Shown: positions 18,604-27,530, counted from the stretch's first letter. The stretch is DNA of 64,000 nucleotides from Aureimonas sp. SA4125 (GCF_019973775.1 NZ_AP025032.1:2108001-2172000), one strand, 5' to 3'. Notes: generated by a model from the sequence alone, not told the origin. A program made the numbers and translations.

Positions 18604-19485
18604 CTATTTGCCGGCACCGGCCATCAGGCCGGAGACGAGGTAGCGATTGAGGAAGAGAACGACGAGAACCGGCGGGATGATTGCCAGGATGCCGGCGGCG
18701 TTCATCAGCCCATAGTCGACGTAGTTGCGCGTCACGAATTCCGGGATCAGCACCGTCAGGGGTTTGGTCGCCAGTGTCGGCGAGAACACCAGCGGCACCA
18801 TGAACTGGCCCCAGGCGCTGAGGAAGGTGAGGATCGAGGCGGCGATCAGCCCGGGCGCGGCCAGCGGAAGCAGGATCCGGATCAGCGTGTAGGTTCGCCC
18901 GGCACCATCGAGCCAGGCGGCTTCCTCCAGCGACAGCGGCAGCGACTGGTAGACGCTGCGCATCAACCAGAGTGCCAGCGGCAGGAAGGCCGAGACGTAG
19001 ATCAGCGTGACGCCGAGATAGGTGTCGATCAGACCGAGCGCGATCATCAGCCGGTAGAGCGGGATCATCACGGTGTAGGCCGGGATGGCCAGCGTCGCGA
19101 CGACGAGGATGAACAGCAGGTCGCGCCCGGGGAAGCGCAGCCGGACGAAGGCATAGCCGCCAAAGGCCGCGAGCACGATCGTCACCACGGTCGAGGCGAG
19201 CGAGGTAATCAGGCTGTTGAGAAAGGCGGCCGAAACCTGCGGCCAGATCGACTGCGTCTCATTGCCCTGCGAGCTGCTGGTCGCCCCGAAGAGCTTCGCG
19301 TAGTGCTCGAAGGTGACGTTCGGCGGCCAGAAATGCGGGTCGCGCGAGACAAGGTCGGCGGGTGTCGACAGGCTGGTGACCAGCGCCCAGTAGATGGGGC
19401 CGAGCGACCAGAAGAGCAGGACGAGGACGGCGACGGCGATGCCGATCTTGCCGGCGGTGCGGGAGAGGCTGCGCTGGCTCATCAC
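18604..19485 (-). CDS. Carbohydrate ABC transporter permease (MalG type)
   Basis: This 293-residue membrane protein has about six hydrophobic segments and an EAA loop (EEAAWLDGAGRTYTLIRILL, about residues 192-211). It overlaps the upstream permease by four bases and precedes the SIS isomerase gene. It forms the translocation pore with that permease, fed by the binding protein at 20411-21672. Confidence 0.92.
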   Translation of the reverse strand: MMSQRSLSRTAGKIGIAVAVLVLLFWSLGPIYWALVTSLSTPADLVSRDPHFWPPNVTFEHYAKLFGATSSSQGNETQSIWPQVSAAFLNSLITSLASTVVTIVLAAFGGYAFVRLRFPGRDLLFILVVATLAIPAYTVMIPLYRLMIALGLIDTYLGVTLIYVSAFLPLALWLMRSVYQSLPLSLEEAAWLDGAGRTYTLIRILLPLAAPGLIAASILTFLSAWGQFMVPLVFSPTLATKPLTVLIPEFVTRNYVDYGLMNAAGILAIIPPVLVVLFLNRYLVSGLMAGAGK

Positions 19486-20396
19486 TCGTACCGCGTTTCG
19501 CGGTAGACCCGCAGGACGTAGATCAGCGAGACCAGCAGCGAGGCGATCATCGCCAGCACCGACAGGGCCATGCCGAGGGAGAATTTCAGGTTTTGGAAGG
19601 CCGACATGTAGACCTGGATGATCACCGTGCGGGTGTCCAGACTGGTGCCGGCAAGGATCCAGGCCTCGTCGAACAGGTTGAAGGCAAAGACCGTCGACTG
19701 GCTGAGGGCGATGGCGATGCCGCCGGAGATGAGCGGCAGCGTCACCATGCGGAACGCCTTCACCGGCCCTGCGCCATCAAGCTTGGCCGCTTCGTAGAGT
19801 TCCCTCGGGATGCTCTGCAGCGCCGCGAGCAGGATGATCGCCGTCAGCGGCAGCATGCGCCAGACATGGACGAGCGCGATCAGAAACAGGGCCGTGGTTC
19901 GGTCATTGAACCAGACCTGGTTTGTCTCGATCAGCCCAAGCGACTGCAGCACGGCGTTCAGAAGGCCATAGCTCGGATTGTAGATCCACAGCCAGACCAG
20001 CGCGTTGACCACCGGCGGCAGGCACCAGGGCAGGACGAGGGCCGCGAGCAGCCAGCGTCGGCCGGTCCTGACCCGGTTGAGCAGCAGGGCGGCGCCGAGC
20101 CCGCCGACGGCCTGCAGCGCCACCGCGATGACGACGTAGATCAACGTGTTGAACCAAGCCTGGCGGACATTGAAGTCGCTGGCGAGCGCGGCGTAGTTGT
20201 CAAGGCCGATGAAGGGCGTTCCCGCCTTCATCGGATCGATCCGGTAGAGACTGTCGATGACCGTCGAGATCATCGGCAGGAAGACCAGCCCGCCCATGAT
20301 CGCGATGATGGGGACGACGAAGGCAAGGCCGAGCCATGCCTCCCCGCCCAGCCGGCGAGGCCGTCGTTTCGACGGACTGGATGTCATGCTGTCCAC
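19482..20396 (-). CDS. Carbohydrate ABC transporter permease (MalF type)
   Basis: This 304-residue membrane protein begins with a basic tail and has its first hydrophobic segment at about residues 21-45. The EAA loop is YEAAKLDGAGPVKAFRMVTL near residue 200. Starts at 20396 (MDSMTSS) or 20387 (MTSS) are both possible. It is the partner of the MalG-type permease downstream. The gene begins only 14 bases after the binding-protein stop at 20411. Confidence 0.92.
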   Translation of the reverse strand: MDSMTSSPSKRRPRRLGGEAWLGLAFVVPIIAIMGGLVFLPMISTVIDSLYRIDPMKAGTPFIGLDNYAALASDFNVRQAWFNTLIYVVIAVALQAVGGLGAALLLNRVRTGRRWLLAALVLPWCLPPVVNALVWLWIYNPSYGLLNAVLQSLGLIETNQVWFNDRTTALFLIALVHVWRMLPLTAIILLAALQSIPRELYEAAKLDGAGPVKAFRMVTLPLISGGIAIALSQSTVFAFNLFDEAWILAGTSLDTRTVIIQVYMSAFQNLKFSLGMALSVLAMIASLLVSLIYVLRVYRETRYE

Positions 20397-20410
20397 CTCG
20401 CCGGCCCGTC

Positions 20411-21672
20411 CTACTCTTGGGCCGTCTTGGCGGCAGCGGCGATCTGCTCCACCGCCTCGGCGACGGTGATCTGCCCCTTGGCAGCCTGGTTCAGATAGGT
20501 CGCGACGGCGCTGGAGAACTCCGGGTACCAGCCAGGCGTGCCCTGGGCGAACAACGGCTCGACCGTGGCGGCCTGCTGCAGAAGGACGGTGCCGCTGGCG
20601 AGCTTGCCGTCGGCATTGAGCTTCTCCAGGACGCTGGTGCGGGTCGGCAGGTTGCCGAGCGTCGTGTAGCTCTGGATCTGGTCTCGGGCTTCAGCAGCCA
20701 GTCGATGAAGGCCAGACCCGCCTCCGGATCGGCGGCCGAGATAGGGATGCCGACGGCGCCCGGCAGGCCGAAGGTGCGTGACCGGCCGGAGGTCGAGGGC
20801 AGCAGTGCCGCCTCCACATGTTCGGCGACCTGCGACTTGGCCTTGTCAGAATAGACCGCGACGTTGCCAGCCCAGCCGGCGACATCGAAGGAGATGCGGC
20901 CGCTCTTGAACAGTTCCTGGATCTCGACGTCCTTCAGGCCGGTCGACGCGGGATCGATGAGGCCCGCCTTCAGCGCCTCGACCTCAAATTCCATCGCCTT
21001 GTAGCCGGCCGAATCCGGCGCCGTGAATTGCGGTGCGAAGGCGTCGTCGAAGAGCTCCCCGCCGAAGGCCTTGGTCAGGAGGTACCACGCGGTGGCACTG
21101 CCCTCGGTCGCCGACAGCGGCAGACCGATCGGGAAGTCGGCAATGCCCGCGGCCTTGATCGCCTTGGCCGCGGCGAGGAGGTCGTCGGGCGTCTTTGGCG
21201 CGTCCTTGATGCCGGCGCGGGTCAGGTGATCGCGGTTGAGGATCAGAATGCGGAAGTCGTTGTTGTAGGGCACGGCGAGCAGCTTGCCGTCGAACTGGAA
21301 GATCTTGGCCGTCGGCAGGTCGGCGAGGAGCGCGGCGTCGACCTTGTCGGCCAGCAGCGCGTACCAGCCGGCCGAGCCGAACTGCCCGACCCAGGACCAG
21401 TCGACCTCGGTGACGTTGGCCGGCGCCGTGCCGGCGACCATCGAGGTCACGATCTTGGTACGGATGTCGTCCCAGCCGAGCGTCTGGGTCTCGAGGCTGA
21501 TCCCGGTTTCGGCGACGAACCGGTCGGTCATGTCTTTCGGCAACGTGCCCCAGGGCGGCAGCAGGACCGAGATCGCCTTGCCCGCCTGCGGCTGGGCATC
21601 CTGCCCGAAAGCGGGAAGGCCGAAGACGAGCGGCATGGCGGTCATGGCGGCGAGAAGCGAGCGTCGGTTCAT
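20411..21672 (-). pseudogene. Sugar ABC transporter binding protein, frameshifted near the 3' end
   Basis: The first ~330 codons encode a normal family-1 solute-binding protein with a signal peptide (cleavage about residue 24, ...GLPAFGQ). The frame then changes near 20680. After FIDWLLKPET, the zero frame gives an arginine/serine-rich tail to 20491. The next frame reads QIQSYTTLGNLPTRT, continues with QQAATVEPLFAQGTPGWYPE and stops at TAG 20413-20411, which is a perfect family C-terminus. One C missing from a CCC run explains this. It may be a sequencing error; if real, the transporter would carry an altered last ~90 residues. It precedes the two permease genes of the operon. Confidence 0.85.
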
Positions 21673-21687
21673 GGCATTTCCCTTTGG

Positions 21688-22647
21688 CTACGGTTGCGGT
21701 GACGAGACGGGATGGTGGGCGAGGGAGGCGGAGAGGCGATCGATCCAGGCGTCGTTGACCGGCCAGCCGGCCCGCTCGGCCGCGCGCAGCAGCGCGCCGC
21801 CGACCGGGGAAAGGCGGGGCGGTACGGGGGCGATGCCGAGGTCGGCGGTAACGGCGGCCAGAAAGGTCGGGCTGGCGAAGACGCCGCCGGCATAGCTCCA
21901 GCGGAGCGGCTGGTCGGTGCCGACCATCCGCCAGGCAGCGCCGGCATGGTCGGACAGATGGGCGGCGGCGGCGTGGATCAGGCGGCTGGCGTCGGGATCG
22001 CAGGTTTCGCACAGCGCCGACACGATGCGGGCGAGCGAGGCGAAGCCGGCGCGCCGGTTTTCGAGGGCGGCGGCCCAGAACAGAAGGTCGTCCGGTCCGA
22101 TCGCGAGATTGTCGAGAAGGGCAGCGGCAAAGGGCAGGGCGTCGCTGCGGCCGTCAAGGGCGCGCGTGGCAAGGCCCAGCGCCTCGCGGCCGATCCAGAA
22201 GGCGCTGCCCTCGTCGCCAAAGGCTTCGCCCCAGCCGCCAATGCGCACCTGGCGAGCGTCCGGCCCGCCGGCGCTCGCCCAGGCCATCGAGCCGGTGCCG
22301 GCGAGCAGCAGCACACCGCCCGCGCCGGCCAGCGCGCCGTCGAAGGCGATGCGCACGTCGTTTTCCACAAGCGCCTCGTCGCCCGCGAGGGCCGCGACGA
22401 CGCTCTTCTGGTGGTCGCTCTGTGCCGCGATCTCGCCGAACGAGGAAAGGCCGAAGACCGCCGCCTCGATTTCTTGGGTCGGCGCGCGCGACGCGACCAT
22501 CATGTCGCGCAGGAGTAGAGCCCAATCGGGATGGGCAGCCGGGTCCATGCTCGCCCCACGCTCCACCGAGACGATGTCGCCGCCCCTCGTGGCCAAAGCG
22601 AGAAGCGTCTTGCTGCCGCCGCCGTCGACGCCGAGGATCAGGCCCAT
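21688..22647 (-). CDS. BadF/BadG/BcrA/BcrD ATPase family kinase, N-acetylhexosamine kinase-like
   Basis: This 319-residue protein of the ASKHA fold begins MGLILGVDGGGSKT, the phosphate loop typical of N-acetylglucosamine kinases of this family. It has LAGTGSMAWA (about residue 108) and WGEAFGDEGSAFWIG (about residue 130), which match the ATP-binding and substrate-loop patterns. It would phosphorylate an amino sugar after uptake. Its ATG at 22647 overlaps the DeoR stop by one base (TGATG). Within this operon, N-acetylgalactosamine or galactosamine are possible substrates as well as N-acetylglucosamine. Confidence 0.85.
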   Translation of the reverse strand: MGLILGVDGGGSKTLLALATRGGDIVSVERGASMDPAAHPDWALLLRDMMVASRAPTQEIEAAVFGLSSFGEIAAQSDHQKSVVAALAGDEALVENDVRIAFDGALAGAGGVLLLAGTGSMAWASAGGPDARQVRIGGWGEAFGDEGSAFWIGREALGLATRALDGRSDALPFAAALLDNLAIGPDDLLFWAAALENRRAGFASLARIVSALCETCDPDASRLIHAAAAHLSDHAGAAWRMVGTDQPLRWSYAGGVFASPTFLAAVTADLGIAPVPPRLSPVGGALLRAAERAGWPVNDAWIDRLSASLAHHPVSSPQP

Positions 22648-23447
22648 CAGGTCTCCTCCTCGTCGGGAGCGGCGACCAGCGGCACGGCGACGACCGTCGT
22701 CGGGCATCCGAGGTCGCTCAGCCGGTGTCGCCAGTCCGGCGAGAGCGCCGCATTGGTCACCAGCGAGACGGCGGGCCCCAGCGCGGTGACGAAGTAGGTG
22801 AGGCGCTGGCCGAATTTCGAGGCGTCGGCCAGCAGCACGGTTTCAGCCGAGCGCGCCATCATCCGTTCGTTCAGCCGTGCTTCGTTCTCGTCGAGGCTGT
22901 AGAGCCGGCCGTCGTCGGCAATCGCGCCGGCGCCGAGGAAAAGCTGGTCGAACCAGAGCCGGTCGATCATCGCCTCTGCGGCGGCGCCGACCATCGAGGC
23001 GTTTTCGGATCGCAGTCGGCCGCCGATCACGGTCACGGCCAAGCCGGCAATCTCCATCAGCGTCTGGGCGACGACAAGTCCGTTGGTGAACACGGCGAGC
23101 GGCATCGGATCGAGGCGCAGCCGACGGGCGAGTTGCAGCACCGTGGTCCCGGCGTCGAGGAAGACCGTGCTGTGCGGCTTGATCCTGTCGAAGGCGGCAT
23201 CGGCGATGGCACGCTTGGCGGCGATGTTTTCCTGCTCGCGCAGCGCGAACGCGACTTCGACGCCACTGCCGCGCGAAATCCGGGCGCCGCCATGGGTCCG
23301 GGCGATAATGCCTTCCGCCTCGAGCGCCAGCAGATCTCGCCGGATGGTCGCAGGGGAAGCGCCGACAGCCTCGGCGATGTCCTGCACCGAGCTGAAGCCA
23401 TGCGAGTAGAGGTGCTGGCGAATGGCCGTCAGCCGGTCGTCCTTCAT
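22647..23447 (-). CDS. DeoR family transcriptional regulator (AgaR/GlpR-like)
   Basis: This 266-residue repressor has an N-terminal DeoR HTH (about residues 1-57, with SVQDIAEAVGASPATIRRDLLALEAEG split over the helices) and a C-terminal sugar-phosphate sensor of the DeoRC type (HSTVFLDAGTT near residue 95). The ATG at 23447 is preferred over 23543 because a GGAGG ribosome site precedes it and the HTH starts there. It is the first gene of the amino-sugar operon and diverges from the GatZ-like gene at 23655. It probably controls both from the shared region. Confidence 0.88.
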   Translation of the reverse strand: MKDDRLTAIRQHLYSHGFSSVQDIAEAVGASPATIRRDLLALEAEGIIARTHGGARISRGSGVEVAFALREQENIAAKRAIADAAFDRIKPHSTVFLDAGTTVLQLARRLRLDPMPLAVFTNGLVVAQTLMEIAGLAVTVIGGRLRSENASMVGAAAEAMIDRLWFDQLFLGAGAIADDGRLYSLDENEARLNERMMARSAETVLLADASKFGQRLTYFVTALGPAVSLVTNAALSPDWRHRLSDLGCPTTVVAVPLVAAPDEEET

Positions 23448-23654
23448 CGCTCGCGGGCCTCCATGCCGGGTGGACACATTCCGCCTGCTCCGGAATGCTG
23501 ACCGGGAATCCGGCGCGAAAGGGAGCAGGCGCTTCTTCTTCATTGATGACCGGTCAAAAGATCATCGTCAATCAGAAATATGACCAACCTTGATCGTTTG
23601 ATGCGACTGACATAGAGTTTTGCCAGGTTCACACGGCGCAACGGGAGACAGACG
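23448..23654. promoter_or_regulatory. Divergent control region between the DeoR operon and the GatZ-like gene
   Basis: This 207-base divergent region is AT-richer than its surroundings from about 23560 to 23640. It contains a perfect 10-bp palindrome TGACCGGTCA (23547-23556) and repeated TTGATC/TTTGAT elements (23589-23600). A DeoR-family repressor encoded at its edge probably binds here. Promoter boxes cannot be fixed with confidence. Confidence 0.45.
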
Positions 23655-24935
23655 ATGCTTGACGAACTGAAGGCTCTTCCGGGGCGGAGCGCCGGCGCCA
23701 CGCGTTGCGGCATCGTTTCGATCTGCTCGGCGCATCCCTGGGTGATCGAGGCCACGCTGACCCACGCGCTCGCCCTGACAGGCCCCGTGCTGATCGAGGC
23801 GACCTGCAACCAGGTCAACCAGTTCGGCGGCTATACCGGCATGACGCCGGCGGACTTCCGTGGCTTCGTCGCGGGCATCGCCGACAAGGTCGGCTTTCCT
23901 GCGGGAAGGCTGATCTTCGGCGGTGATCATCTCGGCCCCAACCCCTGGCGCGACAAACCAGCCGAGGTGGCGCTACGCCATGCCGAGGTGATGGTCGCCG
24001 CCTATGTCGAGGCAGGGTTCGGCAAGATCCATCTCGACGCCAGCATGGGCTGCGCCGGGGAGCCGGAGGCTGTCGGCGACGCCGTCGCGGCAGAACGCGC
24101 CGCGCGCCTTGCGAAGGCCGCGGAAGCGGCGGTCGACCGGTCGGGCCAGGCCAGGCCGCTCTACGTCATCGGAACCGAGGTGCCGACGCCGGGCGGCGCC
24201 CTGGAAGCACTCGACCATGTCCTGCCGACAACCCCCGAGGCGGCGCTCCAGACGCACCGCATCCATGCCGAGGCCTTTGCCGCCCAAGGCCTCGACGACG
24301 CCTTCGGCCGCGTCGTCGGGCTGGTGGTGCAGCCCGGCGTCGAGTTCGGCGACGCCGACGTCGTGCACTATGCCCGTGCCCGCGCGGCCGCTCTCAGCGC
24401 TGCGCTGGCAAGGCTTCCGGGACTGACCTTCGAGGCACACTCCACCGACTATCAGAGCGGCGCGGAGCTCACCGCTCTCGTCGACGACGGCTTTCGGATC
24501 CTGAAGGTCGGTCCCTGGCTGACATTCGCCCTGCGCGAGGCGCTCTACGGGCTCGACGCCATCGCCCGCGATCTCGGCCTCGCCGGTTCAAAGGAAGGAC
24601 TGAAGCCGGCGATGGAGCAGCTGATGCTGTCCGAGCCGGCCTCCTGGACGAGATACTATGCCGGCGACGACAGGACGCTGCAGGTGAAGCGACACTACAG
24701 CTTCAGCGACCGCATCCGCTATTACTGGCCGCACCCCGAGGCGCAGACGGCGGTGGCCGATCTTCTTGAAAAGCTGGAAGGCGTCAGCATTCCGCTCCCG
24801 CTGATCAGCCAGCATCTTGGCCGGATCGCCAACCGGTTCGAAACGCCGTCGGCGCCTGTCACGGCCAAGGCGCTGATCTTCGCCTCGATCGATCGTGTTC
24901 TCGACCTCTACGCGACTGCCGTTCGCGCCAGCTGA
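23655..24935 (+). CDS. D-tagatose-1,6-bisphosphate aldolase subunit GatZ/KbaZ/AgaZ-like
   Basis: This 426-residue protein matches the GatZ/KbaZ family over its whole length. Visible motifs include GIVSICSAHPWVIEA (residues 19-33), IEATCNQVNQFGGYTGM, FGGDHLGPNPW and HLDASMGC. In enterics this non-catalytic subunit is needed for full activity of the class II aldolase GatY/KbaY, which splits tagatose 1,6-bisphosphate. No GatY/KbaY gene is in the window. The ATG at 23655 follows GGGAGACAG. Divergent orientation to the DeoR operon suggests joint control. Confidence 0.88.
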   Translation: MLDELKALPGRSAGATRCGIVSICSAHPWVIEATLTHALALTGPVLIEATCNQVNQFGGYTGMTPADFRGFVAGIADKVGFPAGRLIFGGDHLGPNPWRDKPAEVALRHAEVMVAAYVEAGFGKIHLDASMGCAGEPEAVGDAVAAERAARLAKAAEAAVDRSGQARPLYVIGTEVPTPGGALEALDHVLPTTPEAALQTHRIHAEAFAAQGLDDAFGRVVGLVVQPGVEFGDADVVHYARARAAALSAALARLPGLTFEAHSTDYQSGAELTALVDDGFRILKVGPWLTFALREALYGLDAIARDLGLAGSKEGLKPAMEQLMLSEPASWTRYYAGDDRTLQVKRHYSFSDRIRYYWPHPEAQTAVADLLEKLEGVSIPLPLISQHLGRIANRFETPSAPVTAKALIFASIDRVLDLYATAVRAS

Positions 24936-25056
24936 CGCAGCGGTCTTCCAGCCGGTCATCGGGCCATCGCAAGATAAATGGTGGGCTGACGATACCAACG
25001 CCGCAGACGTCCGGCGAACCCCGAAGGGCCCGAGCTGAAATCACCCGGCAAGGGGA

Positions 25057-25132
25057 TGGTGGGCGATGACAGGCTCGAACTGCCGACATCCTCGGTGTAA
25101 ACGAGGCGCTCTACCAACTGAGCTAATCGCCC
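25057..25132 (-). tRNA. tRNA-Val (anticodon TAC)
   Basis: On the minus strand a 76-base cloverleaf starts GGGCGATTAGCTCAG and ends ATCGCCCACCA. The acceptor stem GGGCGAT/ATCGCCC is perfect. The anticodon stem CCTCG/CGAGG encloses the loop TTTACAC, giving anticodon TAC (valine). The T arm has GTTCGAGCC. CCA is encoded. Confidence 0.96.
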
Positions 25133-25467
25133 TTTCGGGGTGCGGGGTGGAGATAGGCGATCGGGGACCGGGAAGCAAGCTTTTCGGCAGCGCTCGATTG
25201 CTGGCCCGCGCTTTGCGATTGGCGAGGCCTCGCGCTGTTGCCCGCCCTCCCTGCGGATGTGCCGGGCAGAGGATCGACCGCCTACGCCGATCGAGAGCGC
25301 CACGGATGCCTTGGCCGCGATCCCGCCCGAGCCCGTGTGGCCTCAGATTTCGGCCTTGGCCCAACGGCCCCGTCATGATCTAGATCTGAACGCTGCTACT
25401 TTTCGCGGCAGATCCTGCTGAACGGCGCCTTTGCCGGCAACGGGTCGATTGCTCTCGAAGGCGCCGG
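25133..25467. other. Intergenic region upstream of the histidine kinase
   Basis: These 335 bases lie between the tRNA-Val 5' end and the sensor kinase gene. They must contain the tRNA promoter on the minus strand and probably the kinase promoter. Open frames that cross it merely read through the tRNA or lack ribosome sites. I see no repeat or hairpin of note. Confidence 0.4.
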
Positions 25468-26499
25468 ATGCGGCAACGATCCCAGATTGGAATAGACATG
25501 CAAAAATCCGACGGACGCACTGGCAGCTGGGATGCCCAGCGGCTGCGCCTCGCGGTCAAGGCCGCCGGCGTCGCGTTGTGGTCGTGGAATGTCGACACCG
25601 ACGAGCTGGAACTCGACGACCGTTCGATCGAACTCTGGGGTTTGCCCGATCGTCATGGCGTCACCTTCGAGGATCTGTCGGTGCATATCCATCCGGCCGA
25701 TCGGGACAGGGTGCGGGCGGCGTTCGCGGCGACGCGCGCCATTGTCGGTCCATATGAGATCGATTTTCGCATCATGATCGGCGATGAACTCCGGTGGATC
25801 TCGGCCAGAGGGCAGGGGAGCGATGCCGACATTCTCGACCGGACCATGTTCGGCGTCTTTCTCGACGTCACCGGCCGCAAGCAGGCCGAGGAAGGCAACG
25901 AGTTGCTCGCCGGCGAGATGAGCCACCGCGTGAAGAATCTCCTCGCGATCGCCACGGGCCTCACCAACATCACGTCGCGGTCGACCGAGACGTCGGCCGA
26001 GATGGCGCGGGAACTGACGCAGAGGCTGACGGCGCTGGGTCGCGCGCATGACCTCGTTCGGCCCTTGCCGGGCAACCAGGGTTCCGCCGCTCTTCTCGGC
26101 GACCTTCTGAGCGTTCTTCTGGCGCCGTATGACGACCTCGGGGCGTTCAGCGGCCGGATCCGTGTTTCCGTCCCGCGGATGGGGGTCGGCGAGGCCGCCG
26201 CCAACACGCTGGCCCTCGTCGTTCACGAACTGGCGACGAACTCGGTGAAGCACGGCGCGCTGTCAGCCGATTCCGGAACCCTGGATGTCTCGTGCGATTC
26301 TCCAGGGGAAGACGTCGTCATCGTCTGGACGGAGCGGGGCGGTCCAACGACGGAAATCCAGGAATGCATGCGGGGCTATGGAAGAAAACTCATCGACCGC
26401 AGCGTCACGGGTCAACTGGGCGGTTCGATCACCTATGACTGGCAGCCCGAGGGGCTGGTTGTCACGCTGACGGTCCAGGCGAGTTCACTCGCCAAGTGA
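25468..26499 (+). CDS. PAS-domain sensor histidine kinase, HWE family
   Basis: This 343-residue cytoplasmic kinase has an N-terminal PAS domain (about residues 25-145) and a HWE-type transmitter. The phospho-acceptor is His153 in GEMSHRVKN. The ATP domain has HELATNSVKHGAL (N box) and VWTERGGP, which holds the W-x-E motif that names the group. No membrane segment is predicted, so it senses an internal cue. The start at 25468 has a GAAGG six bases upstream; ATG 25498 is an alternative. No response regulator is adjacent. HWE kinases are frequent in Hyphomicrobiales and often act in light or general stress signalling. Confidence 0.9.
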   Translation: MRQRSQIGIDMQKSDGRTGSWDAQRLRLAVKAAGVALWSWNVDTDELELDDRSIELWGLPDRHGVTFEDLSVHIHPADRDRVRAAFAATRAIVGPYEIDFRIMIGDELRWISARGQGSDADILDRTMFGVFLDVTGRKQAEEGNELLAGEMSHRVKNLLAIATGLTNITSRSTETSAEMARELTQRLTALGRAHDLVRPLPGNQGSAALLGDLLSVLLAPYDDLGAFSGRIRVSVPRMGVGEAAANTLALVVHELATNSVKHGALSADSGTLDVSCDSPGEDVVIVWTERGGPTTEIQECMRGYGRKLIDRSVTGQLGGSITYDWQPEGLVVTLTVQASSLAK

Positions 26500-26727
26500 C
26501 GCGAACGGGGATGTTCCCCGCCTGCTGACATCAACCGATCCGGCTTTTTAGGGCCAACACGCCACCCGCTCGCCGATCGCGGGCAGGGGTGTCTGCGCCA
26601 TGGCTCCGCAGTTCATCCCGGTCTTGGTTACCAATTAGTTAGGACATTTTCGGCAATCATAGGCCGCGGCATGGAACGGGTATGCCGCGAGCCGATTGAG
26701 TGCTTCTGTCTGACGGAAACGGTAACG

Positions 26728-27012
26728 ATGGTCGAAAAATCCTATCTTCCCGCAGCGATCGAGCGCACCGACCTCGATCGTCTCGGCGCCATCGATGAAA
26801 ACGAGCTTCGGGAAATGGCCGAAGAATGTGCGCGCTGGCTCCGGTCCTGCCGCGAGTTTCGCCACTCCCTCGTGACACCCGCTGCCCGGACCGTGTGGGC
26901 AGCGCTTGGCCAGAGGGAGTTCGACGAAGTGGCGGCGATCCACGATCGACTGGAGTCGGAGGTGGCAAGGCGTGGGCAGCCCGTTTTGCGTCGATGCGCG
27001 CGCTCCCACTAG
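26728..27012 (+). CDS. Small hypothetical protein ending at a repeat element
   Basis: This 94-residue acidic, mostly helical protein starts at ATG 26728 behind GGAAACGG; an ATG at 26671 would add 19 residues. I recognise no family. The composition (DENELREMAEECARWLRSC) is protein-like, unlike the arginine-rich antisense frames. Its TAG stop (27010-27012) is the first triplet of the 105-bp repeat, so its natural end may have been replaced by the repeat. It has no cysteine motif or membrane segment suggesting a role. Confidence 0.5.
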   Translation: MVEKSYLPAAIERTDLDRLGAIDENELREMAEECARWLRSCREFRHSLVTPAARTVWAALGQREFDEVAAIHDRLESEVARRGQPVLRRCARSH

Positions 27013-27114
27013 AGCATGATCCCGAAAGGTGGCTTCCGGCTTTCGGAAAGAGATCATGCGGAAACAAAGGACTAAAGCGGGACGGCGATTCGAAGAAAAC
27101 CCATATCGCTTTAG
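27010..27114 (+). repeat. 105-bp rhizobial-type palindromic repeat, copy A
   Basis: This copy starts TAGAGCATGATCCCGAAAGG and ends ATCGCTTTAG. It contains two dyads: CATGATC...GATCATG, which encloses CCGAAAG...CTTTCGG, and a second one framed by TAAAGCG and CGCTTTA. An inverted copy of the same length lies at 51186-51290 with roughly nine in ten bases identical. The first half matches the GAGCATGATCC-type short repeat known from many Hyphomicrobiales genomes. Confidence 0.85.
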
Positions 27115-27221
27115 AACAGGGGTGGCGACGGTCACCGCCGCGCGGCTCGCCGAGGCCCCAATGACCAAGTTCCCCCCATCACGCGGCCCGTTGATGCTGT
27201 AGGCGCTTCTGCCCTGGTGCG

Positions 27222-27530
27222 TCAGAAGTGAGCGGCGAGGTCTCGTCGCGCCAACAGGTCGGCAGGGATGTCATGGATCGCCCCGGCGCCGGCTTTCGGG
27301 AGCGTGCGAGCGCCGAAGCCGCGATTGCGGAGGGCAATCGTGTGAAGGCCGAATTGGCGACCGCTTGGACATCGTGGGGGCTGTCCCCGACGACGACGGC
27401 ATCGGCGACGTCTGCACCGATCTTTCAAGCGCCGCCGCGATGATGTCGGGAACCGGCTTTTGCAATACGATCCGCGACGAGTCCTCAACTGCGGCGGCTC
27501 AGCCGGCTGACATCAAGCACGACGATACGG
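27222..27530 (-). pseudogene. Decayed HAD-family phosphatase remnant
   Basis: Three frame segments on the minus strand together resemble the C-terminal half of a phosphoglycolate-phosphatase-like HAD hydrolase. Frame one gives EDSSRIVLQKPVPDIIAAALE, the motif III lysine region. A second frame gives VVVGDSPHDVQA, motif IV. A third gives HTIALRNRGFGARTL and ends PADLLARRDLAAHF at 27222. At least two frameshifts separate them, and a stop codon interrupts the upstream part. The N-terminal half with the catalytic DxD is not found. It is a genuine relic rather than an error, given the multiple lesions. Confidence 0.7.

Noticed and set aside
26635..27168. Minus-strand open frame of about 177 codons opposite the small hypothetical gene
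   Set aside because: It reads through the repeat and lacks a ribosome site; the plus-strand frame looks more protein-like.
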